From positions 7,470-28,428 of the forward strand of contig SZWC01008618.1 of the NCBI GenBank assembly GCA_023375785.1: 20,959 nucleotides of DNA, read 5' to 3'. Position 1 is the first letter of the stretch. Every line of letters starts with the position of its first letter. The stretch is from Penium margaritaceum. Its lineage: Eukaryota; Streptophyta; Zygnematophyceae; Desmidiales; Peniaceae. The translations under genes and the position numbers were made by a program. Of this stretch, positions 9,210-17,521 are shown one piece after another. The notes beneath the pieces were generated by a model that saw nothing but the letters and a program-made list of their open reading frames with translations, did no database searches and was not told where the DNA came from.

Positions 9210-10067
9210 CTCGACGCCCGTGCAAATAGCACGTGAAAACCGTTGTAAAGATCACCCCACAACACAATTTTAGGAGGAATCGCCTCCTAAGATCTTCCTC
9301 TCACAATCTGTGAGGCAATTTTAACTTAAACTTCTATTTTCCTAGGCCACCACGTTGGCACAAGGTCGTGGGTTTTGAAACTAGTCCTCCTAAGCCGCGA
9401 ATCACGGCACTTGGAAGCAAGTAAGATCTAGGAAGACACAAAAAAACAATACAAGAGAATAACAAGAAGTGTGAGTACCGCTCACAAAACTAGGACTAAG
9501 AGCGTGAAAACAAGCAAGTACAATGTCAAGAAGGAAAAGACTACTTTTCTTCTCGTCTTCTTGTCTTCTTGTCTTCTGGTCTTTCTTGGTCTCTTCTTGC
9601 GTCTTCTTGGCACACCTTGCCACCTCTTGGAGGCGCCTTTCTTGTGCTCCACTGCAATGTGGCGGCCTCCAAAAACTCTCTAAGTAGCGCTTTTCTCCTT
9701 TTTATTTTTCTTTCAGGCCGTGAGAGTCTCTGGTATTGGAGAAGGGCGCTACCCCAATTTCTTCTTGAAGAGGAGCGGAAGGAGCCTTGAGAAGAGGGGA
9801 ATAGTAAGTGGTTTTGGGGGTGGGTACTCCCTATTCCATCCCAAAACATTTCCTCAAGCCCATTGGGATGGAGAAGAGACTATGGAGAAGGAGCCCAAAA
9901 AAAAAGAACACTTCTCTAGCTTCCTCGCACACTTTACGGCGCTTCAATTGGTGAAGCGTAGATGCCGTAGATTCTTCTGGAATTTTTGCTATCGCTTCCA
10001 GCTGCCGGCGGCGTTTAATCTATGTCGTAGCAACCGTTTCCGTCGAACTCTTGGTTGCGGGGGTTGT
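9210..10067 (-). other. Leader (5' UTR) of element 1
   Basis: About 860 bp between PBS and gag without coding content, similar in length and sequence to 18961-19807 of element 3. Both contain a purine-rich (AAGAAGACAAGA)-type stretch (here CTTCTTGTCTTC on the plus strand, about 9545-9610) and a conserved hairpin GTGAG-CTCAC (9471-9485). Such leaders normally carry packaging and dimerisation signals. Confidence 0.7.
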
Positions 10068-10083
10068 CTGGCTTTCAGAACCA
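10068..10083 (-). other. Primer-binding site of element 1
   Basis: On the minus strand, one base after the LTR end (..TTACA, then G), the sequence reads TGGTTCTGAAAGCCAG. Element 3 has TGGTTCTCAGAGCCAG at the same place. This resembles the initiator-Met site TGGTATCAGAGCCAG with A replaced by TC, plus later mutations. Confidence 0.75.
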
Positions 10084-10084
10084 C

Positions 10085-10682
10085 TGTAACAGGTCGAGTC
10101 TCTAGCTCTTACTTTGAAGTCATCGCCGGAGTTCGCAGAATGGCATTCTCAGTCCGCGTCAGGGGTTTACCCCCTTTTCAAGACTAAGGGGCAATTGTCA
10201 TCAACGATCCAAAGCAAGGAGACTCGAATATTTCGAGTCTCCAGAGGCCCATTTCCATTTTTAACCTTACCCCTGGTTTTGGGACCTAAACCGGGGGTTT
10301 TCATCTCGAACTCGTGTGTTCGCACGAGTTATTTTGTTTATGTTATGTTGAAGTTCGTCGCAAACGAATTCTGTTTTACTTTTTTACGTTCTGGCGTGAA
10401 ATCGTCGCATGCGAGGCACAATGGAGCTTTCGCGCCGGAACCTCTCGTCTCTCATCCTTCGTCCCCCTCCCTCGTCCTTGCTCGCTCGCTTGCGATGAGG
10501 GCAAGTGGGAGCAAGGGAACAAGGCCACGAGGCCTCGCCCTCAAGGCCCTCATGGGCCCTCAGCCGCCGATTGGGCTGAGGCCGCGATCGGCGGCTGGCG
10601 GCTAGCGGCCGGTGGCCGGCCGCCGGCCGTCCAGCTGGCAGCGAGCTGGCCGGCGGCCAGCGAAATGGTAGCCGCCGGCCAG
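10085..10682 (-). repeat. 5' LTR of element 1, outer part (split by element 2)
   Basis: Starts at TGTAACAGGTCGAG on the plus strand and runs to the GCCAG target site of element 2. It matches 2190-2815 and the reverse complement of 18320-18943. It holds the perfect 11-bp-arm palindrome GGAGACTCGAA / TTCGAGTCTCC (10218-10242) and the GGCCGGC block. The remainder of this LTR lies at 17522-17601, on the far side of element 2. Confidence 0.9.
10678..10682. repeat. Target site duplication (left) of element 2
   Basis: GCCAG immediately precedes the first base of the element 2 5' LTR and recurs immediately after its 3' LTR at 17517-17521. A 5-bp duplication is usual for LTR retrotransposon integrases. 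Confidence 0.93.
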
Positions 10683-10847
10683 TGTTGGTGTATGGGCTTT
10701 GAGCTATCATGTAGCCTTGTTTAGGGAGAGCCTTCTAGATTGAGCTGATGGTTCTCCAGTGGCTACATTACTTCTTCCGTGACATGTATGGTGCATGCTA
10801 GCAGCTCAGTTTACCCATACATGCTTAGTAGAGTTTTCTTGGTGGTC

Positions 10848-11229
10848 GAGACCTGGGTACTTGGTGGTTTGTGCCAGTACACCGGGAGACCTCATAGAAT
10901 TTCACTACATTGTTCTTGACTGGTGATGCACTCTTTCCATGCTCGAGACCCGGGTACCTGGTGGTCTGTACCGGTACCTCGGAAGACCCAGCAATGAGTT
11001 GTCTAGTCTTGTTGGCCCCTTGTCAGATGTGTGTAGTTTGCATGTGGCTGAGACCCAGACGCCCGGCTACATGTTCCGGCGTCTCGGGAGGCCTAAACTT
11101 GTCTCACCTATCTAGCCGGTGATGCTAGTGTATCACCGTAGAGCTTGGATACGTTTAGGGTATATCGCATGTTTTTTTGTCGGTACAGACCCGGGCACCT
11201 GGTTGACTTTTCCGGTGCCTCAGGAGACC
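10848..11229 (+). repeat. Four dispersed 44-nt hairpin units (5' LTR of element 2)
   Basis: Units at 10848-10891, 10945-10988, 11050-11093 and 11186-11229 are each exactly 44 nt, start (G/C)AGACC and end GGGAGACC, GGAAGACC, GGGAGGCC or AGGAGACC. Each folds on itself: the inner stem reads TGGGTACT/AGTACA, GGTACC/GGTACC, GACGCC/GGCGTC and GGCACC/GGTGCC respectively, with an outer CCC/GGG clamp. The stem sequence changes between units while pairing is kept. Spacers between units are not alike and differ in length (53, 61 and 92 nt). Confidence 0.88.
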
Positions 11230-11330
11230 TCTATTCTTGCTTTCATGTTCTGTGACATGCATATTCCCCGTTCGTGCCTTTTGGTGCGACGAGGATGACG
11301 GGGCCTGGTGGGCTAGCCGCCAGTCCCCAG

Positions 11331-11352
11331 TACATAAGCCCTAAGTAGGGCT
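11331..11352 (+). promoter_or_regulatory. Candidate core promoter / start region in element 2 LTR
   Basis: TACATAAGCCCT just before ATTGTACTTTCTCCTTG resembles the TATA-plus-start region of many plant LTRs. It overlaps a small hairpin AGCCCT/AGGGCT, which is preserved in the 3' LTR with a different loop (CAAT instead of AAGT). The call rests on pattern only. Confidence 0.3.
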
Positions 11353-11487
11353 CATTGTACTTTCTCCTTGATTCTTAAATCAGTCGTTCCAGACTTGGTC
11401 AAATCTTGGCGCTGTGTTTCTCCCGCTCACCACCAGAGCTCATGTCTCATCCAGCATGGGCCTGCATGCCCTAGACTTATTTTAGCA

Positions 11488-11499
11488 TGGTATCAGAGC
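11488..11499 (+). other. Primer-binding site of element 2
   Basis: TGGTATCAGAGC directly follows the LTR end TTAGCA. It is the standard complement of the 3' end of plant initiator tRNA-Met, the minus-strand primer site of many plant LTR retrotransposons. Confidence 0.95.
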
Positions 11500-12986
11500 A
11501 CAAGGGGGCCGTGTGAGAAGCAAAGCAGTAGAACAAGTCTGAAACGTCGTGGAGGTGCGCCACGTGGCGCCACGCAGGCAAAGATGTACCGGGGAGTAAA
11601 CATGTCTACTACAGCAACAAGTATAGATCTGTTATAAGTTTTTAGATTTATTGGTCATTTCAAGGCCATTGGGTGCTATCGCACCCGCTGTTTGGGTGGT
11701 AGAACCGGCAGCATCAGCCAGGCGGCAGCCGCAGCTGTGCAGCAAGAGAGCAACCACAACTCAACGACTCTCGGAGTGTGAGTGCTCAACATGCATGGGA
11801 AGCAGCAGCAGCCAATGGCAGCAGCAGCATTGCGCAATACGTAGTGCGCAACGGCAGTGGTAGCAGCCAGCCGCAACCAGCCGCATGGCAGCCTGCAGTC
11901 TCAACAGCGTCTAGTATGCAAGCAGCGTGGCAGCCCATTGGCAAGCAGCCGCGTGCGGGCAAGCTAGAACAGCACTGTGCAGTAGCAGCAGCGTGCAGTG
12001 TGTCGTGCGCAACGGCAGGAGCAGCGGCAGCCGCTGCGGACATTGCAGGCAGTCGCTGCGAGCAACTACAGTCATGCAATGTAGTCACTCGCCGCCACTT
12101 GCTGCGGCATCAACGTGCGGCAGCAGCATTCTGCACCCAGAATAGCAGCATTGCGCAGCCTACAACAGTAGCAATAGCAGCTGAAGCCTTGCGCAGCGTG
12201 GCAGCACCAACGCGAGCAGCGAGCAGCAGCAGCAGTGTTGCGCAGCTTGCGCGACTTCTCGCAATAGCGGCAGCAACAGCGTTTGTGCATCTTGCTGCAG
12301 CGCAGTTGCAGCAGCGGCCGATGCCACACCCCCTTACTCTCTCTGCTACCCTTCTTCTTCTCCTCACTTGCTGCCAATCCTCTCGCCCCACAACCTCTCT
12401 CTCGCTCTCTCTCGCCTGTTGGCTCTCTCTCTTGCCTGCTAGCTCTCTCTTGCTCTCACGGATCCGGCCGCTCCCTCTCTCGCTCTCAGTCCTCTCCCCT
12501 GCTTGCATTCGCTCGCTCCCACGGACTCGCTCTCGCGCATTCCTCCAGACGTCACCGTCGGCACCTCAGAGTAGCGAAACCTACCCACGAGTTTTTCGTG
12601 GGCGCGACATCACCCACGCGATCGTGGGTGGTTGCCGATCGACGTTTGGTTCTCACGCCGGACTTGACCCGGCCACTTCATCCAAAAAAATAAACAGAAA
12701 AAAAGTCGTACAGGGGCAAGCGAGACAAGAAACAAAAACCGGGCACTCGTTAACCCCGAGGGATATTTCTGTGACATTGTGCATTTAACCAACGAGTTCT
12801 TGTATTTATTTTTATTTTCTCCTCTATTTTTGACTTAGAAAGGGGAAATTTTCCCATACCCTTTTTCATACCCTGTTGCCTTTCCTCCTTTTAGCGCAAG
12901 TATTCGCTTCAGTCGCTTTAGTCGCTTCAAGACTCTTCCCTTCCTCGTTGCATCACCTCCAGACAGTGCCAGAACCTCTCCGCACG
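11500..12986 (+). other. Leader of element 2: GCA-rich, CT-rich and hairpin blocks
   Basis: Gene-free leader of unusual make-up. 11700-12310 is an imperfect CAG/GCA-rich block with recurrent TGCGCA palindromes (for example GTGCGCAACGGCAG at 11849 and again near 12005). 12330-12540 is CT-rich (CTCTCTCGCTCTC type). 12584-12630 has two adjacent hairpins with CCCACG/CGTGGG stems. A 336-codon open frame (11778-12788) across this block starts at GTG and is Ala/Ser/Gln low complexity; I read it as a by-product of the repeat composition, not a gene. Confidence 0.65.
12584..12630 (+). other. Twin hairpins in element 2 leader
   Basis: CCCACGA (12584-12590) pairs with TCGTGGG (12596-12602) over a 5-nt loop. 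CACCCACG (12611-12618) pairs perfectly with CGTGGGTG (12623-12630) over CGAT. The two stems share the CCCACG/CGTGGG core and lie about 360 bp before the long frame. Confidence 0.6.
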
Positions 12987-13022
12987 ATGTTGCCATGGCC
13001 GGGGCCACCTCCTGGCCCCTAA

Positions 13023-13700
13023 CTCACACAGGGATTTTCTCCCTCGCCCACTGATAGTGTTCTGCACTCTCACCCTCTTCATCCGGGACCCTCAGACCCA
13101 CTGAGGCCGCCGCCGGGACCACCACCATGTGGTCACCCCAGCCACATGCTCCATTGGTCGTTTTCTCCACTGCCGAGCCACAGGCACTCCCACCACGGGT
13201 TGCCTTCCGACACAGTGCTTCTACCACCGGCACCACCACCTCATGGTGGTGCTGGTCAGTCAATCCTGTGGTCGGTTTCTTCACCACCAGGAGAGAGCTT
13301 TTTCCTCGCTCTGTCGTTTCACTAGCCTACCGGTACAGTGACGCGAACATCACCCTCTCATGGGTCCACTGGACAACCTCCTCTGTGGTCAGCATCTACT
13401 CCGGCCGGAGCCAGTGCTCTACACGCCTCAGCGTGTCATCAGCCTGACGGCTTGGTGTCCGGACCACCTCCACCCCCTGGTCAGCCTTCTCCATGGTCCT
13501 TCTCATCACCCTTGAGACAGGGCGTTCTTCACGCTCATCCGCATCATCCTTTGCCTTCAGGGGTCGAGGTGTGGCGGCCAGCACAACCTTCTAGTGATGC
13601 TCCTCTCCAGCCGCCCCCGTGGTCGGTCTCTACACCGCCGGGACACGGCATTTTCCATCCTCATCACCATTCCTCTGAGAGGATTGGTCATCCTCTTCCA
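13023..13700 (+). repeat. About six Pro/His-rich protein repeats (36-42 residues)
   Basis: A W-S-x-S-x-P core recurs with Trp codons at 13155, 13269, 13386, 13494 and 13620 (spacing 114, 117, 108 and 126 bp); a sixth, Trp-less unit lies upstream (FSPSPTDSVLHSHPLH). Each core is followed by a His-rich run (HAHPHH, HPHHH) and a Pro-rich run (PPPPPG, PPAPPP). The repeat is visible at protein level and much weaker in the DNA. Confidence 0.7.
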
Positions 13701-13727
13701 CGGCAGGATCCAGCTCTTTGTGGTTTT

Positions 13728-13770
13728 GCCTACCACTTCTGTGGCGATGGACGCCATGGTTGGCGCCAGT
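13728..13770 (+). other. Degenerate CCHC zinc knuckle (first Cys is Tyr)
   Basis: The frame reads YHFCGDGRHGWRQC, which fits C-x2-C-x4-H-x4-C with correct spacing except that the first Cys is Tyr (TAC, one base from TGC). Knuckles of this type occur in Gag and in some host RNA-binding proteins. The change would be expected to weaken zinc binding. Confidence 0.65.
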
Positions 13771-14310
13771 GCCACTTGCGTCCTAGTGGGTGGCATCCAC
13801 CATGGCTCCAGCCTCGTGATTTTCCTCATGCTCCACAGCACACAAACCTACCTTATTCGTCCGTTCCTCACACCAGTGCTCTGGCAGTCCTGTACACCGA
13901 GCTCCAGAGTCTGCGGCAGATGATGCTGCAGGTCAGGGACCACCTGTTCTCCCATCAGGATGACTCTTCCTGTTCCGCGTCGTCCTCATCTTCTTCCTCC
14001 TCCTCCGAGGGACCTTCTCCAGCTGCACCGGACCTTTCATCTCAGTCTGCAGCTATTCTCTCCATCCTCCACTCCACTGGTGTCATGCCCGCTCCCAGTC
14101 ACCCTCCTGCTCGACGACGTCGGCGTCGCTCGTGGCGTCCTGCTCGTCTTGTCTCTGGCACGTCTTCATCTCTACCGGCTTCTATCATTGCACCGATTGA
14201 GGGGGGGTGTGTGCATCCGTCTACTTCGACGTTGACTACACCTGTGAGCGTCGAGGATGGAGTAGGAGCACCTAGGACCGCATCTGTTAGAGTGGGTCCA
14301 TCAGTAGCAA

Positions 14311-14640
14311 CATCAGACACATCCACACAGTCTACATCCACGCTTCCCACATCCTCTACAGTACTAGGTGCATCGTCTGGTATAGCTGCACTTGCTGCAC
14401 CAGCTGCCCCACCTGTTGCCTTGCCAGTAGTAGCGTCCTCTATAGCTTTGACATCTTTAGAAGAAGTAGCAGCATCGGACACATCCACACAGTCTACATC
14501 CACGCTTCCTGCATCCTCTACAGTACCAGCTGCATCAGCTGGTACAGCTGTACTTGCTGCACCAGCTGCCCCACCTGTTGCCTTGCCAGTAGAAGCGTCC
14601 TCTACAGCTTCGACATCTTTAGCAGCAGTAGCAACATCAG
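14311..14640 (+). repeat. 162-bp (54-codon) tandem repeat
   Basis: CATC(A/G)GACACATCCAC occurs at 14311, 14473 and 14635, exactly 162 bp apart each time. Two full units encode SDTSTQSTSTLP...APAAPPVALPV and a third starts before giving way to a different array. The units differ by scattered substitutions but no length change. Confidence 0.92.
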
Positions 14641-14648
14641 ACACATCC

Positions 14649-15085
14649 ACAACTTCATCGGCATCAGCCTCTCCTATAACACCTGCTTTGCTTACAGCAC
14701 CAGCTGCAGCAGCTGTGACGGCTGTACCAGTGGCACCATCTGCTCCGTCTACTTTTTCACCAGCAGCCGCAGCATCAGCGTCATCTGTTGCATCCATAGC
14801 TTTATCTGCATCATCCTCTTCTGCAGTACCTGCTTCACTTACAGCACCAGTTGCATCAGCTGTGATAGCTCCACCAGCAGCACCATCTACTCCATCTACT
14901 TCTTCACCAGCAACGGCAGCATCATCGTCATCTCTTGCATCCACAACTTCATCCGCATCAGCCTCTTCTGCAGCACCTGCTTCACTTACGGCACGAGCTG
15001 CATCAGCACCACCAGCTTCACCGTCAGCATCAGCTGCATTGGCAGCATTTGTTGTATCGGCAACACCAGCTTTGTTGGCAGCATC
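14649..15085 (+). repeat. 147-bp (49-codon) tandem repeat
   Basis: ACAACTTCATC-like starts lie at 14649, 14796 and 14943, exactly 147 bp apart. Units encode TTSSASASP / IALSASSSS / TTSSASASS followed by Ala/Pro-rich text. The third unit decays after about 60 bp. The period differs from the neighbouring 162-bp array although both are Ala/Ser/Thr-rich. Confidence 0.88.
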
Positions 15086-16349
15086 AGTTACATCATCAAC
15101 AGCAGCCACATCGGCAGTCTCGGCTACATCGACTGCATCAGCTGTGTCTGCACTTTCCTCAGTTGTCAGCAATAGTGCAATAGCTGATAGAGACACCATT
15201 CTGTAGCCTGAGATCTTAGGGGGGGGCATTGGAGTCTTGCCCACCTATGGTAGTGTCTGTAGGGTCAGTGCCCTTCACCAGGTTGGCAGCACCTAGTCAT
15301 TCCTGTCTGAGATGCCAAGCTGAGGAGGACAAGATTCGCTGTCAGATCAGTTCACACTGACTTACGTTGCTACCATCCGAGAGACATTGTCCGGCGACAC
15401 CCCTCCACCACAGGATGCTCCCGACCACATCTTCACTTAGCACATGGGGAGGAGCGATTACATACAGATGTCTAGAGAGTGTGAGCTGAGGGATGCAGAG
15501 GAGTGGTTGTGTGCACTATAGGATGCGCTTGCCGAGATGCTCAGAGAGGGTTGCAGTGGACATAGCCCAGATGATTCTGAGTCCAGTTCCACAGCACCCT
15601 CGATTACCGACTCACAGGATGGGGATCCTGAGATACTGAGCAGTGACGACACCCCGGACAGCCTAGGGATAGCCCTCAGCTCACCCCCATCCTCCTTCTC
15701 TGTACCTGGTCCATCCCTCTTCATCTTAGATTCCAGCAGTCCTACCTCAGAGGTTGTCTCACATCTACATCCCTTTGATGATCCTTTGCCTCAGTCCCTG
15801 GACATTTTGAGACACATTGCTTCAGGAGACATGGCACCTGCATCCACTTAGCATCGAGTAGCAGAGATGGAGGTGGTTGTGCTCCGTAGCGTGATAGACT
15901 CCATGTCCACCACCTACAGTGAGGTGATGGCGGTGCTCGAAGATGTAGAGTTTGAGCTTTGTACAGTCACTCAGGAGGACCATGTCGATCTGCATCTTCG
16001 TGCTTCTTGTCTCCAGGGTGAGTTGGTCACTACGCAGGGGTACCTACGGTCGTTGGAGTGTTCGGCCTCTATACCACCTACAGTGACGAGCTCTCCACAC
16101 ACAGATCCGGCCTCATCCTCACCCTCCATTCCAGGAGCGCTCACTACCATCCTCTCTTCACACACAGCACCAAAGTCTGCTGGTTGGCACTTCAAGAAGC
16201 TGCCACATGTGGGGGCTCCAGCCTCTCCCCCCTCTCCTGGCCGTCGAGCATTCGGCAGCGTCTTCTCCACCCATGCACCCTCTGAGTCCGATCAGAGTGA
16301 GACCCTGGACCCTGCCAGTTGGGATCACTGGGAGCCGCCAGGAGTTTGA

Positions 16350-16711
16350 GGTGAGACCGAGTTGCCTTTCTCACACTACTCTGGAGCTGGTGAGTGATAG
16401 GTGTTGGACAGTGTATGAGTGAGGTGTGCACATGGTAGCTACCTCAGCCTCATCTTCCTTTTTCTTGCTGAAGCTTTCACATCCAGAGCCACTCTCAGGT
16501 CTAGCCATTGCTTGATTATTCTCCCAGGATCGTTTGGGCTAGGGGGGACTTTCTTCTCTCTGCAGGAGACAGCTTTGTGGCCCCCTGCATGCAAGGGGAG
16601 CATGCTTATATGGGTACACGGGTGTTTGATTTCATGTTCCCATGATTCTCTCATTAAGGGGGAGCATTTGTATCTTCTCAGCTGGTACCTTGTCGACAGC
16701 TCTTGCAGCCC
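16350..16711 (+). other. 3' untranslated region of element 2
   Basis: No coding content seen. It includes an extra polypurine-like tract AAGGGGGAG at 16656-16664, 56 bp upstream of the tract that abuts the 3' LTR. Confidence 0.6.
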
Positions 16712-16719
16712 AGGGGGAG
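16712..16719 (+). other. Polypurine tract of element 2
   Basis: AGGGGGAG immediately precedes the 3' LTR start TGTTGG. It is the plus-strand primer site, in the form common in plant LTR retrotransposons. Confidence 0.92.
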
Positions 16720-17516
16720 TGTTGGTGTATGGGCTTTGATCTATCATGTAGCCTTGTTTAGGGAGAGCCTCCTAGATTGAGCTGATGGTTCTCCAGTGGC
16801 TACATTACTTCTTCCGTGACATGTATGGTGCATGCTAGCAGCTCAGTTTACCCATACGTGCTTCGTAGAGTTTTCTCGGTGGTCGAGACCTGGGTACTTG
16901 GTGGTTTGTGCCAGTACACCGGGAGACCTCATGAAGTTCAGTGCATAGTTCCTGATGCACTCTTTCCATGGTCGAGACCCGGGTACCTGGTGGTCTATAC
17001 CGGTACCTCGGGAGACCCAGCAGTGAGCTGTCTAGTCTTGTTGGCCCCTTGTCAGATGTGTGTAGTTTGCATGTGGCTGAGACCCGGACACCCGGTTACA
17101 TGTTCCGGCGTCTTGGGAGGCCTAAACTTGTCTCACCTAGCTAGTCGGTGATGCTAGTGTATCACAGTAGAGCTTGGATACGTTTGGGGTACATCGCATA
17201 TTTTTCTGTCGGTCGAGAATCGGGCACCTGGTTCACTGTTTCGATGCCTCGGGAGACCTCTATTCTTGCTTTCATGTTCTGTGACATGCATATTCCCCGT
17301 TCGTGCCTTTTGGTGCGACGGGGATGACGGGGCTTGGTGGGCTAGCCGCCAGTCCCCAGTACATAAGCCCTCAATAGGGCTCATTGTACTTTCTCCTTGA
17401 TTCTTCAATCAGTCGTTCCAGACTTAGTCAAATCTTGGCGATGTGTTTCTCCCGCTCACCACCATAGCTCATGTGTCATCCAGCATGGGCCTGCATGCCC
17501 TAGACTCATTTTAGCA
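16720..17516 (+). repeat. 3' LTR of element 2 (797 bp)
   Basis: Matches 10683-11487 end to end with many point differences and one net 8-bp loss, so the insertion is not recent. The four 44-nt units are at 16885-16928, 16974-17017, 17079-17122 and 17215-17258. The LTR ends TCATTTTAGCA and is followed by the target duplication GCCAG. Confidence 0.95.
16885..17258 (+). repeat. Four 44-nt hairpin units (3' LTR of element 2)
   Basis: Same four units as in the 5' LTR and again exactly 44 nt each. Unit 3 stem reads GACACC/GGCGTC (an A:C mismatch where the 5' copy has G:C), and unit 4 has lost one pair (TTTCGATGCC instead of TTCCGGTGCC). The length is still conserved. Confidence 0.85.
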
Positions 17517-17521
17517 GCCAG
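17517..17521. repeat. Target site duplication (right) of element 2
   Basis: GCCAG, the copy matching 10678-10682. Confidence 0.93.

Larger units (their letters stand above)
10683..11487 (+). repeat. 5' LTR of element 2 (805 bp)
   Basis: Begins TGTTGGTGTATGGGC and ends TTATTTTAGCA, directly before the PBS. It aligns with 16720-17516 over its full length with scattered substitutions and one net 8-bp length difference (around 10895-10930). It carries four 44-nt hairpin units (starts 10848, 10945, 11050 and 11186) and a short hairpin AGCCCT-AAGT-AGGGCT at 11337-11352. Confidence 0.95.
12987..16349 (+). pseudogene. Single decayed ~1,121-codon frame of element 2, unknown protein
   Basis: One reading frame holds from ATG at 12987 to TGA at 16347-16349 with no indel needed, interrupted only by TAA 13020, TAG 13323, TAG 15204, TAG 15294, TGA 15321, TAG 15438, TAG 15519 and TAG 15849. 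Each can arise by one C-to-T change from CAA, CAG or CGA. Order of parts: Pro/His-rich repeats (about 13023-13700), a zinc-knuckle-like motif (about 13728-13770), a leucine-rich helix (ALAVLYTELQSLRQMMLQV), Ser and Arg runs (RRRRRRSWRPAR), Ala/Ser/Thr arrays (14311-15090) and an acidic, Ser/Pro-rich C-terminal part with a predicted-helical stretch (SRECELRDAEEW). I recognise no known family. A Gag-like RNA-binding role is inferred from the knuckle and the location only. The start is uncertain. Confidence 0.72.
10683..17516 (+). mobile_element. Element 2: non-autonomous LTR retrotransposon nested in element 1
   Basis: A complete 6,834-bp element bounded by near-identical LTRs (10683-11487 and 16720-17516), with TGTTGG...TTAGCA ends, an exact initiator-Met PBS, a polypurine tract and a 5-bp target duplication. 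No frame on either strand shows protease, RT, RNase H or integrase motifs. The internal region instead has a low-complexity leader (11500-12980) and one decayed frame of about 1,121 codons (12987-16349). The element would therefore need enzymes from an autonomous relative, as LARD-type or Gag-only elements do. The PBS and the AGGGGGAG tract are of the kind usual in plant Ty1/copia elements, but without pol the superfamily is not certain. Confidence 0.93.

Noticed and set aside
9540..9615. CTTCTTGTCTTC stretch as a microsatellite
   Set aside because: It matches the purine-rich leader of element 3 on the other strand, so it is part of the element leader rather than an independent repeat.
10848..11229. 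The 44-nt units as a CRISPR array
   Set aside because: Units are diverged, spacers vary from 53 to 92 nt, both LTRs carry the same set, and no Cas gene is present. They are LTR-internal structures.
11778..12788. 336-codon plus-strand open frame
   Set aside because: It starts at GTG, lies in the GCA- and CT-rich leader, and is Ala/Ser/Gln/Leu low complexity throughout. Composition, not coding selection, explains it.
14099..15244. 381-codon minus-strand open frame rich in Ala, Asp, Val and Thr
   Set aside because: It is the antisense of the Ala/Ser/Thr repeat arrays of element 2; a repetitive, stop-poor sense strand leaves the antisense open as well. It has no domain and the same 162/147-bp periodicity.
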